From: Calliopsis andreniformis
Taxonomy: Eukaryota; Arthropoda; Insecta; Hymenoptera; Andrenidae
Direction of reading: 5' to 3'
Assembly: GCF_051401765.1 (NCBI RefSeq)
Contig: NW_027480423.1
Coordinates: 7,068,001-7,132,000, forward strand
Length of the DNA stretch: 64,000 nucleotides
Shown one piece after another: positions 26,091-39,929 of the stretch. Below the pieces are notes generated by a model that saw only the letters and a list, made by a program, of their open reading frames with translations, was not told the DNA's origin and did no database searches. Within the stretch, counting starts at the first letter, position 1. Each line of letters begins with the position of its first letter. The position numbers and the translations under genes were made by a program.

Positions 26091-27509
26091 CTGTTTGATC
26101 TGGTGGAGCACCGCCCTAGAGTGATGCCTATGCCGCTCGGAACGTAGAACTGACCATAACTTTCACACTGGTTTCTATTATTCGTTTTATACGATGGAAA
26201 AACTGTTATATATATATTGTATTTTATGCTTCTGGCGTTGACTTCTTAGGCCCGAACTATTCGATCTGGTGCAACAACGCCCTAGAGTGAAGCCTAGGTT
26301 GCCTGGAACGTAGAAATGACCATCACTTTCACACGGGTTGCAATTATTCCTCTTATAGGATGGAAAGACTGTTGTATTTTTATAGTATTTTATACATCAG
26401 GCGTTGACTTCTGTGGCCGTAGCTATTCGATGTGGTGGTAGAACGCCATAGAGTGAAGCCTAGGTTGCCCGGAATGTAGAAATGAGCATAAGTTTCATAC
26501 TGGTTGCAATTATTCGTTTTATACGATGGAAAAACTGTTGTATTTATATTGTATTTTATGCTTCAGGCGTTCACTTCTTAGGCCCTAACTATTCGATCTG
26601 GTGGAACAACGCCCTAGGGTGAAGCCTAGGTTGCCCGGAACGTAGAAAAGACCATAACTTTTACACTGGTAGCATTTATTCGTTTTATACAATGGAAAAA
26701 CCGTTCTATTTATTTTGTATTTTATGCTTCGGGCGTTGACTTCTAAGGCCCTAACTGTTTGATCTGGTGGAGCAACGCCCTGGAGTGAAGCCTAGGTTGC
26801 CCGGAACGTAGAAATGACCATAACTTTCACACTGGTTGCTATTATTCTTTTTATACGATGGAAAAGCTGTTGTATTTATATCGTATTTTATGCTTCTGGC
26901 GTTGACTACTAAGGCCCTCAACTATCCGATCTGGCGGAGCAACGCCCTAGAGTGAAGCCTAGGTTTCCCGGAACGTAGAAATGACCATTACTTTCACACT
27001 GTTTGCAATTATTCATTTTATACGATGGAAAAGCTGTTGTATTTATATTGCATTTTAATCTTCTGGCGTTGAATTTTAAGGCCGTAGCTATTAGATGTGG
27101 TGGAGCAAACGCCCTAGAGTGTCGCATAGGTTGCCCGGAACGTAGAAATGACCATTACTATCACAATGTTTGCAAATATTCTTTTTATACGGTTCAAAAA
27201 CTGTTGTACTTATATTGTATTTTATTCTTCTGGCGTTTAATTCTAAGTCCCTAGCTTTTCGATCTCGTGGAGCAACGCCCTAGAGTGAAACCTTGGTTAC
27301 CCGGAACGTAGAAATGACCAGTACTTTCACACTGGTTGCAAATAATTTCTGCTATACGATGGAAAAACTGTTGTATTTTTATTGCATTTTATGCTTCGGG
27401 CATTGACTTCTAAGGCCCTAACTATTCGATCAGGTGGAGCAACGCCCTAGAGTGAAGCCTAGGTTGCCCGGTACGACGAAATGACCATCACTTTCAAACT
27501 GGTTGCAAT

Positions 27510-28745
27510 TATTCGTCTTATACGATGGAAAAGCTGTTCTATTTATATCGTATTTTATGCTTCTGGCGTTGACTTCTTAGGCCCTAACTATTCCATCTGG
27601 TGGAACAACGCCTTAGGGTGAAGCCTAGGTTGCCCGGAAAGTAGAAATAACCATAACTTTCACACTGGTAGCAATTATTCGTTTTATACGATGGAAAAAC
27701 TGTTCTATTTATTTTATATTTTATGCTTCTGGCGTTGACTTCTAAGGCCCTAGCTATTCGATTTGGTGGAGCAACGCCCTAGAGTGGAGCCTAGGTTGCC
27801 CGGTACGTAGAAATGACCATTACTTTCACACTGTTTGCAAATATACATTATATACGATGGAAAACCTGTTGCATTTATATTGTATTTTATGCTTCAGGCG
27901 TTCACTTCTTAGGCCCTAACTATTCGATCTGGTGGACCAACGCCCTAGGGTGAAGCCTAGGTTGGCCGGAAAGTAGAAAAGACCATAGCTTTTACACTGG
28001 TAGCATTTATTCGTTTTATACAATGGAAAAACCGTTCTATTTATTTTGTATTTTATGCTTCGGGCATTGACTTCAAAGGACCTAACTATTCAATCTGTTG
28101 GAGCAACGCCCTTGGGTGAAGCCTAGGTTGCCCGGAACGTAGAAATGACCATAACTTTCACACTGGTTGCAATTACTCGTTTTATACGATGGAAAAGCTG
28201 TTGTATTTATATCGTATTTTATGCTTCTGGCGTTGACTTCTTAGGCCCTAACTATTCCATCTGGTGGAACAACGCCCTAGGGTGAAGCGTAGGTTGCCCG
28301 GAAAGTAGAAATGACCATAACTTTCACACTGGTAGCAATTATTCGTTTTATACGATGGAAAAGCTGTTCTATTTATTTTGTATTTTATGCTTCGGGCGTT
28401 GACTTCTAAGGCCCTAACTATTAGATCAGGTGGAGCAAAGCCCTAGAGTGAAGCCTAGGTTGCTCGGTACGTAGAAATGACCATCACTTTCAAACTGGTT
28501 GCAACTCTTCGTCTTATGCGATGGAAAAGCTGTTGTATTTATATCGTATTTTATGCTTCTGGCGTTGACTTCTTAGGCCCTAACTATTCAATCTGGTGGA
28601 ACAACGCCATAGGGTGAAGCCTAGGTTGCCCGGAAAGTAGAAATAACCATAACTTTCACACTGGTAGCAATTATTTGTTTTATACGATGGAAAAACTGTT
28701 CTATTTATTTTATATTTTATGCTTCGGGCGTTGACTTCTAAGACC
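27510..28745 (+). repeat. 6-mer spaced duplicates (996 bp)
   Basis: 'cgtcttatacg' at 27,514 and 'cgtcttatgcg' at 28,510 begin similar blocks with 'gaaataaccataactttcac' and 'tctatttattttatatttta'. A related block lies between them near 28,180-28,400. This is an early sign of the six-monomer register that dominates from 30 kb. Confidence 0.72.
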
Positions 28746-29001
28746 CTAACTATTCGATCTGGTGGAGCAACGCCCTAGAGTGAAGTCTAGGTTGCCCGGT
28801 ACGTAGAAATGACCATCACTTTCATACTGGTTGCAATTATTCGTTTTATATGATGGAAAAACCCTTGTATTTATATTGTATTTTATGCTTCTGGCGTTCA
28901 CTTCTTAGGCCCTAACTATTCGATCTGGTGGAAGAACGCCCTAGGGTGAAGCCTAGGTTGTCCGGAACGTAGAAATGACCATAACTTTTACACTGGTAGC
29001 A

Positions 29002-30414
29002 ATTATTCGTTTTATACGATGGAAAAACTGTTATATTTATATTGTATTTTATGCTTCTGGCGTTGAATTCTTAGGCCGTAACTATGCGGTATTGTGGAGC
29101 AACGCCCTGGAGTGAAACCTAGGTTGCCCGGAACGTAGAATTGGCCATCACTTTCAAACTGGTTGCAATTACTCCTGTTATATGATGGAAACACTGTTCT
29201 ATTTTTTTTGCATTTTATGGTTCGGGCGTTGACTTATAAGGCCCTAACTATTCAATCTGTTGGAGCAACGCCCTAGTGTGAAGCCTAGGTTGCACGGAAC
29301 GTAGAAATGACCATAACTTTTACACTGGTAGCAATTATTCGTTTTATACGATGGAAAAACAGTTCTATTTATTTTGTATTTTATGCTTCGGCCGTGGACT
29401 TCTAAGGCACTAACTATTCGATCTGTTGGAGCAACGCCCTAGGGTGAATCCTAGGTTGCCCGGAACGTAGAAATGACCATAACTTTTACACTGGTAGCAA
29501 TTATTCGTTTTATACAATGGAAAAACTGTTCTATTTATTTTGTATTTTATGCTTCGGGCGTTGACTTCTAAGGCCCTAACTATTCGATCTGGTGGAACAA
29601 CGCCCTGGGGTGAAGCCTAGGTTGCCGGAACGTAGAAATGATCATAACTTTCACACTGGTTGCTATTATTCGTTTTATACGATGGAAAAACTGTTCTATT
29701 TATTTTGTATTTTATGCTTCGGGCGTTGACTTCTAAGGAATTAACTGTTTGATCTGGAGGAGCAACGCCCTAGAGTGAAGCCGAGGTTGCCCGGAACGTA
29801 GAAATGACCATAGCTTTCACACTGGATGCTATTATTCGTTCTATACGATGGAACAACTGTTCTATTTATTTTGTATTTCATGCTTCGGGCGTTGACTTCT
29901 AAGGTCCTAACTATTCAATCTGTGGGAACAACGCCCTAGGGTGAAGCCTACGTTGCCCGGAAAGTAGAAATGACCATAACCTTCATACTGGTTGCAATTA
30001 TTCGTATTATACGATGGAAAAACAGTTATATTTATATTGTATCTTATGCTTCTGGCGTTGACTTCTTAGGCCCTAACAATTCGATCTGGTGGACCAAAGC
30101 CCTAGAGCGAAGCCTAGGTTGCCTGGAACGTACAAATGACCATCACTTTCACACGGGTTGCAATTATTCCTGTTATAGGATGGAAAGACTGTTGTATTTT
30201 TATTGTATTTTATGCTTCGGGCGTTCACTTCTTAGGCCCTAACTATTCGATCTGGTGGAACAACGCCCTAGGGTGAATCCTAGGTTGCCCGGAACTTAGA
30301 AATGACCATAACTTTTACACTGGTAGCAATTATTCGTTTTATACAATGGAAAAACTGTTCTATTTATTTTGTATTTTATGCTTCGGGCGTTGACTTCTAA
30401 GGCCCTAACTATTC
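29002..30414 (+). repeat. Block A copy 1 (partner 32,155-33,567)
   Basis: Constant offset of 3,153 bp (19 monomers). Reading both copies, I found a single substitution: a at 30,024 against t at 33,177. Contains a Q-type monomer ('gaattggccatcac', 'gatggaaacactgttc', 'ttttttttgcatt') also found in the right-hand dimer domain. Ends at attctatctgg/attcgatctgg. Confidence 0.92.
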
Positions 30415-30426
30415 TATCTGGTGGAA

Positions 30427-32218
30427 CAACGCCCTAGAGTGAAGCCGAGGTTGCCCGGAACGTAGAAATGACCATCACTTTCAAACTGGTTGCAATTATT
30501 CCTGTTATATGATGGAGAAACTGTTGTATTTTTACTGCATTTTATGCTTCTGGCATTGACTTCTAAGGCCCTAACCATTCAATCTGTTGGAACAACGCCC
30601 TAGGGTGTAGCCTAGGTTGCCCGGAAAGTAGAAATGACCATAACTTTCACACTGGTGGCTATTATTCGTTCTATACGATGGAAAAACTGTTATATTTATA
30701 TTGTGTCATATGCTTCTGGCGTTGACTTCTTAGGCCCTAACAATTCGATCTGGTGGACCAAAGCCCTAGAGAGAAGCCTAGGTTGCCTGGAACGTACAAA
30801 TGACCATCACTTTCACACGGGTTGCAACTATTCCTGTTATAGGATGGAAAGACTGTTGTATTTTTATTGTATTTTATGCTTCAGGCGTTGACTTCTGAGG
30901 CCGTAGCTATTCGATGTGGTGGAAAAACGCCATAGAGTGAAGCCTAGGCTGCCCGGAACGTATAAATGACCATAACTTTCATACTGGTAGCAATTATTCG
31001 TTTTACATGATGGAAGAACTGTTGTATTTATATTGTATTTTATGCAGCTGGCGTACACTTCTTAGAGCCTAGCTATTCGATCTGGTGGAACAACGACTTG
31101 GGGTGAAGCCTAGGTTGCCCGGAACGTAGAAATGACCATAACTTTCACACTGGTTGCTATTATTCGTTTTATACGATGGAAAAACTGTTATATTTGTATT
31201 GTATTTTATGCTTCTGGCGTTGCCTTCTTAGGCCCTAACTGTTCGATCTGGTGGAACAACGCCCTAGAGTGAAGCCTAGGTTACCCGGAACGTAGAAATG
31301 ACCAGTACTTTCACACTGTTTGCAGTTATTCCTGCTATACGATGGAAAAACTGTTGCATCTTTATTGAATTTTATGCTTCTGGCGCTGACTTCTAAGGCC
31401 CTAACTATTCTATCTGGTGGATCAGCGCCCTAGAGTGAAGCCTAGGTTGCTCGGAATGTAGAAATGACCATAACATTCACACTGGTTGAAATTATTCGTT
31501 TTATACGATGGAAAAGCTGTTACATTTATATTGAATTTTATGCTTCTGGCGTTGATTTCTTAGGCCCTAACTATTCAATCTGGTGGAACAACGCCATAGA
31601 GTGAGGCCTAGGTTGCCCGGAACGTAGAAATGACCATCACTTCCATACTGGTAGCAATTATTCGTTTTATACGATGGAAAAACTGTTGTGTTTATATTGT
31701 ATTTTATGCATCTGGCGTTGACTTCTAAGGCACTAACTATTCGATCTGGTGGAGCAACGCCCTAGAGTGAAGCCTAGGTTGCCCGGAACGTAGAAATGAC
31801 CATCACTTTCACACGGTTTGCAATTATTCCTGTTATAGGATGGAAAGACTGTTGTATTTTTATTGTATTTTATGCTTCAGGCGTTGACTTCTGAGGCCGT
31901 AGCTATTCGATGTGGTGGAAAAACGCCATAGAGTGAAGCCTAGGTTGCCCGGAACGTAGAAATGACCATAACCTTCATACTGGTAGCAATTATTCGTTTT
32001 ATATGATGGAAGAACTGTTGTATTTGTATTGTATTTTATGCAGCTGGCGTTCACTTCTTAGGGCCTAACTATTCGTTCTGGTGGAACAACGACCTGGGGT
32101 GAAGCCTAGGTTGCCCGGAACGTAGAAATGACCATAACTTTCACACTGGTTGCTATTATTCGTTTTATACGATGGAAAAACTGTTATATTTATATTGTAT
32201 TTTATGCTTCTGGCGTTG
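30427..32218 (+). repeat. Block B copy 1 (partner 34,077-35,868)
   Basis: Constant offset of 3,650 bp (22 monomers). Only a few differences were seen by eye (for example c/t at 30,534/34,184 and c/g at 32,181/35,831). It contains one complete a-b-c-d-e run beginning at 31,301. It ends where ggcgttgaattc meets ggcgttgccttc. Confidence 0.9.
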
Positions 32219-33567
32219 AATTCTTAGGCCGTAACTATGCGGTATTGTGGAGCAACGCCCTGGAGTGAAACCTAGGTTGCCCGGAACGTAGAATTGGCCA
32301 TCACTTTCAAACTGGTTGCAATTACTCCTGTTATATGATGGAAACACTGTTCTATTTTTTTTGCATTTTATGGTTCGGGCGTTGACTTATAAGGCCCTAA
32401 CTATTCAATCTGTTGGAGCAACGCCCTAGTGTGAAGCCTAGGTTGCACGGAACGTAGAAATGACCATAACTTTTACACTGGTAGCAATTATTCGTTTTAT
32501 ACGATGGAAAAACAGTTCTATTTATTTTGTATTTTATGCTTCGGCCGTGGACTTCTAAGGCACTAACTATTCGATCTGTTGGAGCAACGCCCTAGGGTGA
32601 ATCCTAGGTTGCCCGGAACGTAGAAATGACCATAACTTTTACACTGGTAGCAATTATTCGTTTTATACAATGGAAAAACTGTTCTATTTATTTTGTATTT
32701 TATGCTTCGGGCGTTGACTTCTAAGGCCCTAACTATTCGATCTGGTGGAACAACGCCCTGGGGTGAAGCCTAGGTTGCCGGAACGTAGAAATGATCATAA
32801 CTTTCACACTGGTTGCTATTATTCGTTTTATACGATGGAAAAACTGTTCTATTTATTTTGTATTTTATGCTTCGGGCGTTGACTTCTAAGGAATTAACTG
32901 TTTGATCTGGAGGAGCAACGCCCTAGAGTGAAGCCGAGGTTGCCCGGAACGTAGAAATGACCATAGCTTTCACACTGGATGCTATTATTCGTTCTATACG
33001 ATGGAACAACTGTTCTATTTATTTTGTATTTCATGCTTCGGGCGTTGACTTCTAAGGTCCTAACTATTCAATCTGTGGGAACAACGCCCTAGGGTGAAGC
33101 CTACGTTGCCCGGAAAGTAGAAATGACCATAACCTTCATACTGGTTGCAATTATTCGTATTATACGATGGAAAAACTGTTATATTTATATTGTATCTTAT
33201 GCTTCTGGCGTTGACTTCTTAGGCCCTAACAATTCGATCTGGTGGACCAAAGCCCTAGAGCGAAGCCTAGGTTGCCTGGAACGTACAAATGACCATCACT
33301 TTCACACGGGTTGCAATTATTCCTGTTATAGGATGGAAAGACTGTTGTATTTTTATTGTATTTTATGCTTCGGGCGTTCACTTCTTAGGCCCTAACTATT
33401 CGATCTGGTGGAACAACGCCCTAGGGTGAATCCTAGGTTGCCCGGAACTTAGAAATGACCATAACTTTTACACTGGTAGCAATTATTCGTTTTATACAAT
33501 GGAAAAACTGTTCTATTTATTTTGTATTTTATGCTTCGGGCGTTGACTTCTAAGGCCCTAACTATTC
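32155..33567 (+). repeat. Block A copy 2 (partner 29,002-30,414)
   Basis: Left junction lies in 'ctattattcg' of a type f monomer, next to the box-like segment, so the first monomer is a chimera. On the right it is followed by 33,571-33,949, a further copy of 32,742-33,120 (offset 829 bp, five monomers including a 165-bp one). Confidence 0.91.
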
Positions 33568-36318
33568 GATCTGGTGGAACAACGCCCTGGGGTGAAGCCT
33601 AGGTTGCCGGAACGTAGAAATGATCATAACTTTCACACTGGTTGCTATTATTCGTTTTATACGATGGAAAAACTGTTCTATTTATTTTGTATTTTATGCT
33701 TCGGGCGTTGACTTCTAAGGAATTAACTGTTTGATCTGGAGGAGCAACGCCCTAGAGTGAAGCCGAGGTTGCCCGGAACGTAGAAATGACCATAGCTTTC
33801 ACACTGGATGCTATTATTCGTTCTATACGATGGAACAACTGTTCTATTTATTTTGTATTTCATGCTTCGGGCGTTGACTTCTAAGGTCCTAACTATTCAA
33901 TCTGTGGGAACAACGCCCTAGGGTGAAGCCTACGTTGCCCGGAAAGTAGAAATGACGTTAACTTTCACACTGGTTGCAATTATTCGTTTAATACGATGTA
34001 AAAACTGTTGTATATATATTGTATTTTATGCTTCTGGCATTGACTTCTAAGGCACTAACTATTCGATCTGGTGAAGCAACGCCCTAGAGTGAAGCCGAGG
34101 TTGCCCGGAACGTAGAAATGACCATCACTTTCAAACTGGTTGCAATTATTCCTGTTATATGATGGAGAAACTGTTGTATTTTTATTGCATTTTATGCTTC
34201 TGGCATTGACTTCTAAGGCCCTAACCATTCAATCTGTTGGAACAACGCCCTAGGGTGTAGCCTAGGTTGCCCGGAAAGTAGAAATGACCATAACTTTCAC
34301 ACTGGTGGCTATTATTCGTTCTATACGATGGAAAAACTGTTATATTTATATTGTGTCATATGCTTCTGGCGTTGACTTCTTAGGCCCTAACAATTCGATC
34401 TGGTGGACCAAAGCCCTAGAGAGAAGCCTAGGTTGCCTGGAACGTACAAATGACCATCACTTTCACACGGGTTGCAACTATTCCTGTTATAGGATGGAAA
34501 GACTGTTGTATTTTTATTGTATTTTATGCTTCAGGCGTTGACTTCTGAGGCCGTAGCTATTCGATGTGGTGGAAAAACGCCATAGAGTGAAGCCTAGGCT
34601 GCCCGGAACGTATAAATGACCATAACTTTCATACTGGTAGCAATTATTCGTTTTACATGATGGAAGAACTGTTGTATTTATATTGTATTTTATGCAGCTG
34701 GCGTACACTTCTTAGAGCCTAGCTATTCGATCTGGTGGAACAACGACTTGGGGTGAAGCCTAGGTTGCCCGGAACGTAGAAATGACCATAACTTTCACAC
34801 TGGTTGCTATTATTCGTTTTATACGATGGAAAAACTGTTATATTTGTATTGTATTTTATGCTTCTGGCGTTGCCTTCTTAGGCCCTAACTGTTCGATCTG
34901 GTGGAACAACGCCCTAGAGTGAAGCCTAGGTTACCCGGAACGTAGAAATGACCAGTACTTTCACACTGTTTGCAGTTATTCCTGCTATACGATGGAAAAA
35001 CTGTTGCATCTTTATTGAATTTTATGCTTCTGGCGCTGACTTCTAAGGCCCTAACTATTCTATCTGGTGGATCAGCGCCCTAGAGTGAAGGCTAGGTTGC
35101 TCGGAATGTAGAAATGACCATAACATTCACACTGGTTGAAATTATTCGTTTTATACGATGGAAAAGCTGTTACATTTATATTGAATTTTATGCTTCTGGC
35201 GTTGATTTCTTAGGCCCTAACTATTCAATCTGGTGGAACAACGCCATAGAGTGAGGCCTAGGTTGCCCGGAACGTAGAAATGACCATCACTTCCATACTG
35301 GTAGCAATTATTCGTTTTATACGATGGAAAAACTGTTGTGTTTATATTGTATTTTATGCATCTGGCGTTGACTTCTAAGGCACTAACTATTCGATCTGGT
35401 GGAGCAACGCCCTAGAGTGAAGCCTAGGTTGCCCGGAACGTAGAAATGACCATCACTTTCACACGGTTTGCAATTATTCCTGTTATAGGATGGAAAGACT
35501 GTTGTATTTTTATTGTATTTTATGCTTCAGGCGTTGACTTCTGAGGCCGTAGCTATTCGATGTGGTGGAAAAACGCCATAGAGTGAAGCCTAGGTTGCCC
35601 GGAACGTAGAAATGACCATAACCTTCATACTGGTAGCAATTATTCGTTTTATATGATGGAAGAACTGTTGTATTTGTATTGTATTTTATGCAGCTGGCGT
35701 TCACTTCTTAGGGCCTAACTATTCGTTCTGGTGGAACAACGACCTGGGGTGAAGCCTAGGTTGCCCGGAACGTAGAAATGACCATAACTTTCACACTGGT
35801 TGCTATTATTCGTTTTATACGATGGAAAAAGTGTTATATTTATATTGTATTTTATGCTTCTGGCGTTGCCTTCTTAGGCCCTAACTGTTCGATCTGGTGG
35901 TACAACGCCCTAGAGTGAAGCCTAGGTTACCCGGAACGTAGAAATGACCAGTACTTTCACACTGTTTGCAGTTATTCCTGCTATACGATGGAAAAACTGT
36001 TGCATCTTTATTGAATTTTATGCTTCTGGCGCTGACTTCTAAGGCCCTAACTATTCTATCTGGTGGATCAGCGCCCTAGAGTGAAGCCTAGGTTGCTCGG
36101 AATGTAGAAATGACCATAACAATCACACTGGTTGAAATTATTCGTTTTATACGATGGAAAAGCTGTTACATTTATATTGAATTTTATGCTTCTGGCGTTG
36201 ATTTCTTAGGCCCTAACTATTCAATCTGGTGGAACAACGCCCTAGAGTGAGGCCTAGGATGCCCGGAACGTAGAAATGACCATCACTTCCATACTGGTAG
36301 CAATTATTCGTTTTATAC
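33332..36318 (+). repeat. 2,987-bp tandem HOR unit, copy 1
   Basis: Eighteen monomers, followed directly by a second copy. Differences seen: about six in 2,987 bp (for example tatttgtattg/tatttatattg near 34,850, ctattctat/ctgttctat near 35,060, gaaggctagg/gaagcctagg near 35,090, gacttctaagg/gactactaagg near 35,375). Contains one complete a-f run (34,951-35,946) and the start of the next. Confidence 0.92.
34077..35868 (+). repeat. Block B copy 2 (partner 30,427-32,218)
   Basis: Gap-free counterpart of 30,427-32,218, and itself almost entirely contained in the tandem 2,987-bp unit, so most of its sequence is present three times (30.4, 34.1 and 37.1 kb). Confidence 0.9.
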
Positions 36319-39305
36319 GATGGAAAGACTGTTGTATTTTTATTGTATTTTATGCTTCGGGCGTTCACTTCTTAGGCCCTAACTATTCGATCTGGTGGAA
36401 CAACGCCCTAGGGTGAATCCTAGGTTGCCCGGAACTTAGAAATGACCATAACTTTTACACTGGTAGCAATTATTCGTTTTATACAATGGAAAAACTGTTC
36501 TATTTATTTTGTATTTTATGCTTCGGGCGTTGACTTCTAAGGCCCTAACTATTCGATCTGGTGGAACAACGCCCTGGGGTGAAGCCTAGGTTGCCGGAAC
36601 GTAGAAATGATCATAACTTTCACACTGGTTGCTATTATTCGTTTTATACGATGGAAAAACTGTTCTATTTATTTTGTATTTTATGCTTCGGGCGTTGACT
36701 TCTAAGGAATTAACTGTTTGATCTGGAGGAGCAACGCCCTAGAGTGAAGCCGAGGTTGCCCGGAACGTAGAAATGACCATAGCTTTCACACTGGATGCTA
36801 TTATTCGTTCTATACGATGGAACAACTGTTCTATTTATTTTGTATTTCATGCTTCGGGCGTTGACTTCTAAGGTCCTAACTATTCAATCTGTGGGAACAA
36901 CGCCCTAGGGTGAAGCCTACGTTGCCCGGAAAGTAGAAATGACGTTAACTTTCACACTGGTTGCAATTATTCGTTTAATACGATGTAAAAACTGTTGTAT
37001 ATATATTGTATTTTATGCTTCTGGCATTGACTTCTAAGGCACTAACTATTCGATCTGGTGAAGCAACGCCCTAGAGTGAAGCCGAGGTTGCCCGGAACGT
37101 AGAAATGACCATCACTTTCAAACTGGTTGCAATTATTCCTGTTATATGATGGAGAAACTGTTGTATTTTTATTGCATTTTATGCTTCTGGCATTGACTTC
37201 TAAGGCCCTAACCATTCAATCTGTTGGAACAACGCCCTAGGGTGTAGCCTAGGTTGCCCGGAAAGTAGAAATGACCATAACTTTCACACTGGTGGCTATT
37301 ATTCGTTCTATACGATGGAAAAACTGTTATATTTATATTGTGTCATATGCTTCTGGCGTTGACTTCTTAGGCCCTAACAATTCGATCTGGTGGACCAAAG
37401 CCCTAGAGAGAAGCCTAGGTTGCCTGGAACGTACAAATGACCATCACTTTCACACGGGTTGCAACTATTCCTGTTATAGGATGGAAAGACTGTTGTATTT
37501 TTATTGTATTTTATGCTTCAGGCGTTGACTTCTGAGGCCGTAGCTATTCGATGTGGTGGAAAAACGCCATAGAGTGAAGCCTAGGCTGCCCGGAACGTAT
37601 AAATGACCATAACTTTCATACTGGTAGCAATTATTCGTTTTACATGATGGAAGAACTGTTGTATTTATATTGTATTTTATGCAGCTGGCGTACACTTCTT
37701 AGAGCCTAGCTATTCGATCTGGTGGAACAACGACTTGGGGTGAAGCCTAGGTTGCCCGGAACGTAGAAATGACCATAACTTTCACACTGGTTGCTATTAT
37801 TCGTTTTATACGATGGAAAAACTGTTATATTTATATTGTATTTTATGCTTCTGGCGTTGCCTTCTTAGGCCCTAACTGTTCGATCTGGTGGAACAACGCC
37901 CTAGAGTGAAGCCTAGGTTACCCGGAACGTAGAAATGACCAGTACTTTCACACTGTTTGCAGTTATTCCTGCTATACGATGGAAAAACTGTTGCATCTTT
38001 ATTGAATTTTATGCTTCTGGCGCTGACTTCTAAGGCCCTAACTGTTCTATCTGGTGGATCAGCGCCCTAGAGTGAAGCCTAGGTTGCTCGGAATGTAGAA
38101 ATGACCATAACATTCACACTGGTTGAAATTATTCGTTTTATACGATGGAAAAGCTGTTACATTTATATTGAATTTTATGCTTCTGGCGTTGATTTCTTAG
38201 GCCCTAACTATTCAATCTGGTGGAACAACGCCATAGAGTGAGGCCTAGGTTGCCCGGAACGTAGAAATGACCATCACTTCCATACTGGTAGCAATTATTC
38301 GTTTTATACGATGGAAAAACTGTTGTGTTTATATTGTATTTTATGCATCTGGCGTTGACTACTAAGGCACTAACTATTCGATCTGGTGGAGCAACGCCCT
38401 AGAGTGAAGCCTAGGTTGCCCGGAACGTAGAAATGACCATCACTTTCACACGGTTTGCAATTATTCCTGTTATAGGATGGAAAGACTGTTGTATTTTTAT
38501 TGTATTTTATGCTTCAGGCGTTGACTTCTGAGGCCGTAGCTATTCGATGTGGTGGAAAAACGCCATAGAGTGAAGCCTAGGTTGCCCGGAACGTAGAAAT
38601 GACCATAACCTTCATACTGGTAGCAATTATTCGTTTTATATGATGGAAGAACTGTTGTATTTGAATTGTATTTTATGCAGCTGGCGTTCACTTCTTAGGG
38701 CCTAACTATTCGTTCTGGTGGAACAACGACCTTGGGTGAAGCCTAGGTTGCCCGGAACGTAGAAATGACCATAACTTTCACACTGGTTGCTATTATTCGT
38801 TTTATACGATGGAAAAAGTGTTATATTTATATTGTATTTTATGCTTCTGGCGTTGCCTTCTTAGGCCCTAACTGTTCGATCTGGTGGTACAACGCCCTAG
38901 AGTGAAGCCTAGGTTACCCGGAACGTAGAAATGACCAGTACTTTCACACTGTTTGCAGTTATTCCTGCTATACGATGGAAAAACTGTTGCATCTTTATTG
39001 AATTTTATGCTTCTGGCGCTGACTTCTAAGGCCCTAACTATTCTATCTGGTGGATCAGCGCCCTAGAGTGAAGCCTAGGTTGCTCGGAATGTAGAAATGA
39101 CCATAACAATCACACTGGTTGAAATTATTCGTTTTATACGATGGAAAAGCTGTTACATTTATATTGAATTTTATGCTTCTGGCGTTGATTTCTTAGGCCC
39201 TAACTATTCAATCTGGTGGAACAACGCCCTAGAGTGAGGCCTAGGATGCCCGGAACGTAGAAATGACCATCACTTCCATACTGGTAGCAATTATTCGTTT
39301 TATAC
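36319..39305 (+). repeat. 2,987-bp tandem HOR unit, copy 2
   Basis: Joins copy 1 in frame with the monomer. The junction monomer has a type c head (cttccatactggtagc) and the tail of a different type ('gatggaaagactgttg', 'cttcgggcgttcac'). The exchange point lies within or next to the box-like segment and cannot be placed better than about 8 bp because both partners are identical there. Confidence 0.92.
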
Positions 39306-39929
39306 GATGGAAAAACTGTTGTGTTTATATTGTATTTTATGCATCTGGCGTTGACTTCTAAGGCACTAACTATTCGATCTTGTGGAGCAACGCCCTAGAG
39401 TGAAGCCTAGGTTGCCCGGAACGTAGAAATGACCATCACTTTCAAACTGGTTGCAATTATTCCTGTTATAGGGTGGAAAGACTGTTGTATTTTTATTGTA
39501 TTTTTTGCTTCAGGCGTTGACTTCTGAGGCAGTAGCTAGTCGATGTGGTGGAAGAACGCCATAGAGTGAAGCCTGGGTTGCCCGGAACGTAGAAATGACC
39601 ATAACTTTCACACTGGTTGCAATTATTCGTTTTATATGATGGAAGAACTGTTGTATTTATATTGTATTTTATGCTTCTGGCGTTCACTTCTTAGGCCCTA
39701 ACTATTCGTTCTGGTGGAACAACGACCTGGGGTGAAGCCTAGGTTGCCCGGAACGTAGAAATGACCATAACTTTCACACTGGTTGCTATTACTTGTTTTA
39801 TACGATGGAAAAAGTGTTATATTTATATTGTATTTTATGCTTCTGGCGTTGCCTTCTTAGGCCCTAACTGTTCGATCTGGTGGAACAACGCCCTAGAGTG
39901 AAGCCTAGGTTACCCGGAACGTAGAAATG
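37938..39929 (+). repeat. Two full copies of the six-monomer HOR a-b-c-d-e-f
   Basis: Types begin at 37,938 a, 38,104 b, 38,270 c, 38,436 d, 38,602 e and 38,768 f, then 38,934 a, 39,100 b, 39,266 c, 39,432 d, 39,598 e and 39,764 f. Every step is 166 bp, so the HOR is 996 bp. A third unit starts at 39,930 and runs a-b-c-d before changing type at about 40,594. The box-equivalent matches to the nine CENP-B core positions are a 6, b 7, c 7, d 5, e 6, f 7. Confidence 0.93.

Larger units (their letters stand above)
18454..29001 (+). repeat. Diverged satellite domain (centre-left)
   Basis: About 64 monomers of mixed type. Short HOR fragments occur at offsets of 3, 6, 7 and 19 monomers; the clearest are listed separately. 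One-base losses are frequent here ('ttatacatggaaaag' near 19,221, 20,385 and 21,382), giving 165-bp monomers. No unique sequence is seen. Confidence 0.88.

Noticed and set aside
26918..27254. Overlapping open frames on both strands (27,003-27,254 plus; 26,918-27,127 minus)
   Set aside because: Both are chance openings in diverged monomers; no start context, domain or codon pattern supports either.
31230..31260. tRNA or SINE B-box-like string (actgttcgatctgg)
   Set aside because: Only a partial match to the B box, no A box at the proper distance, and no cloverleaf; it is a common variant of the attcgatctgg monomer segment.
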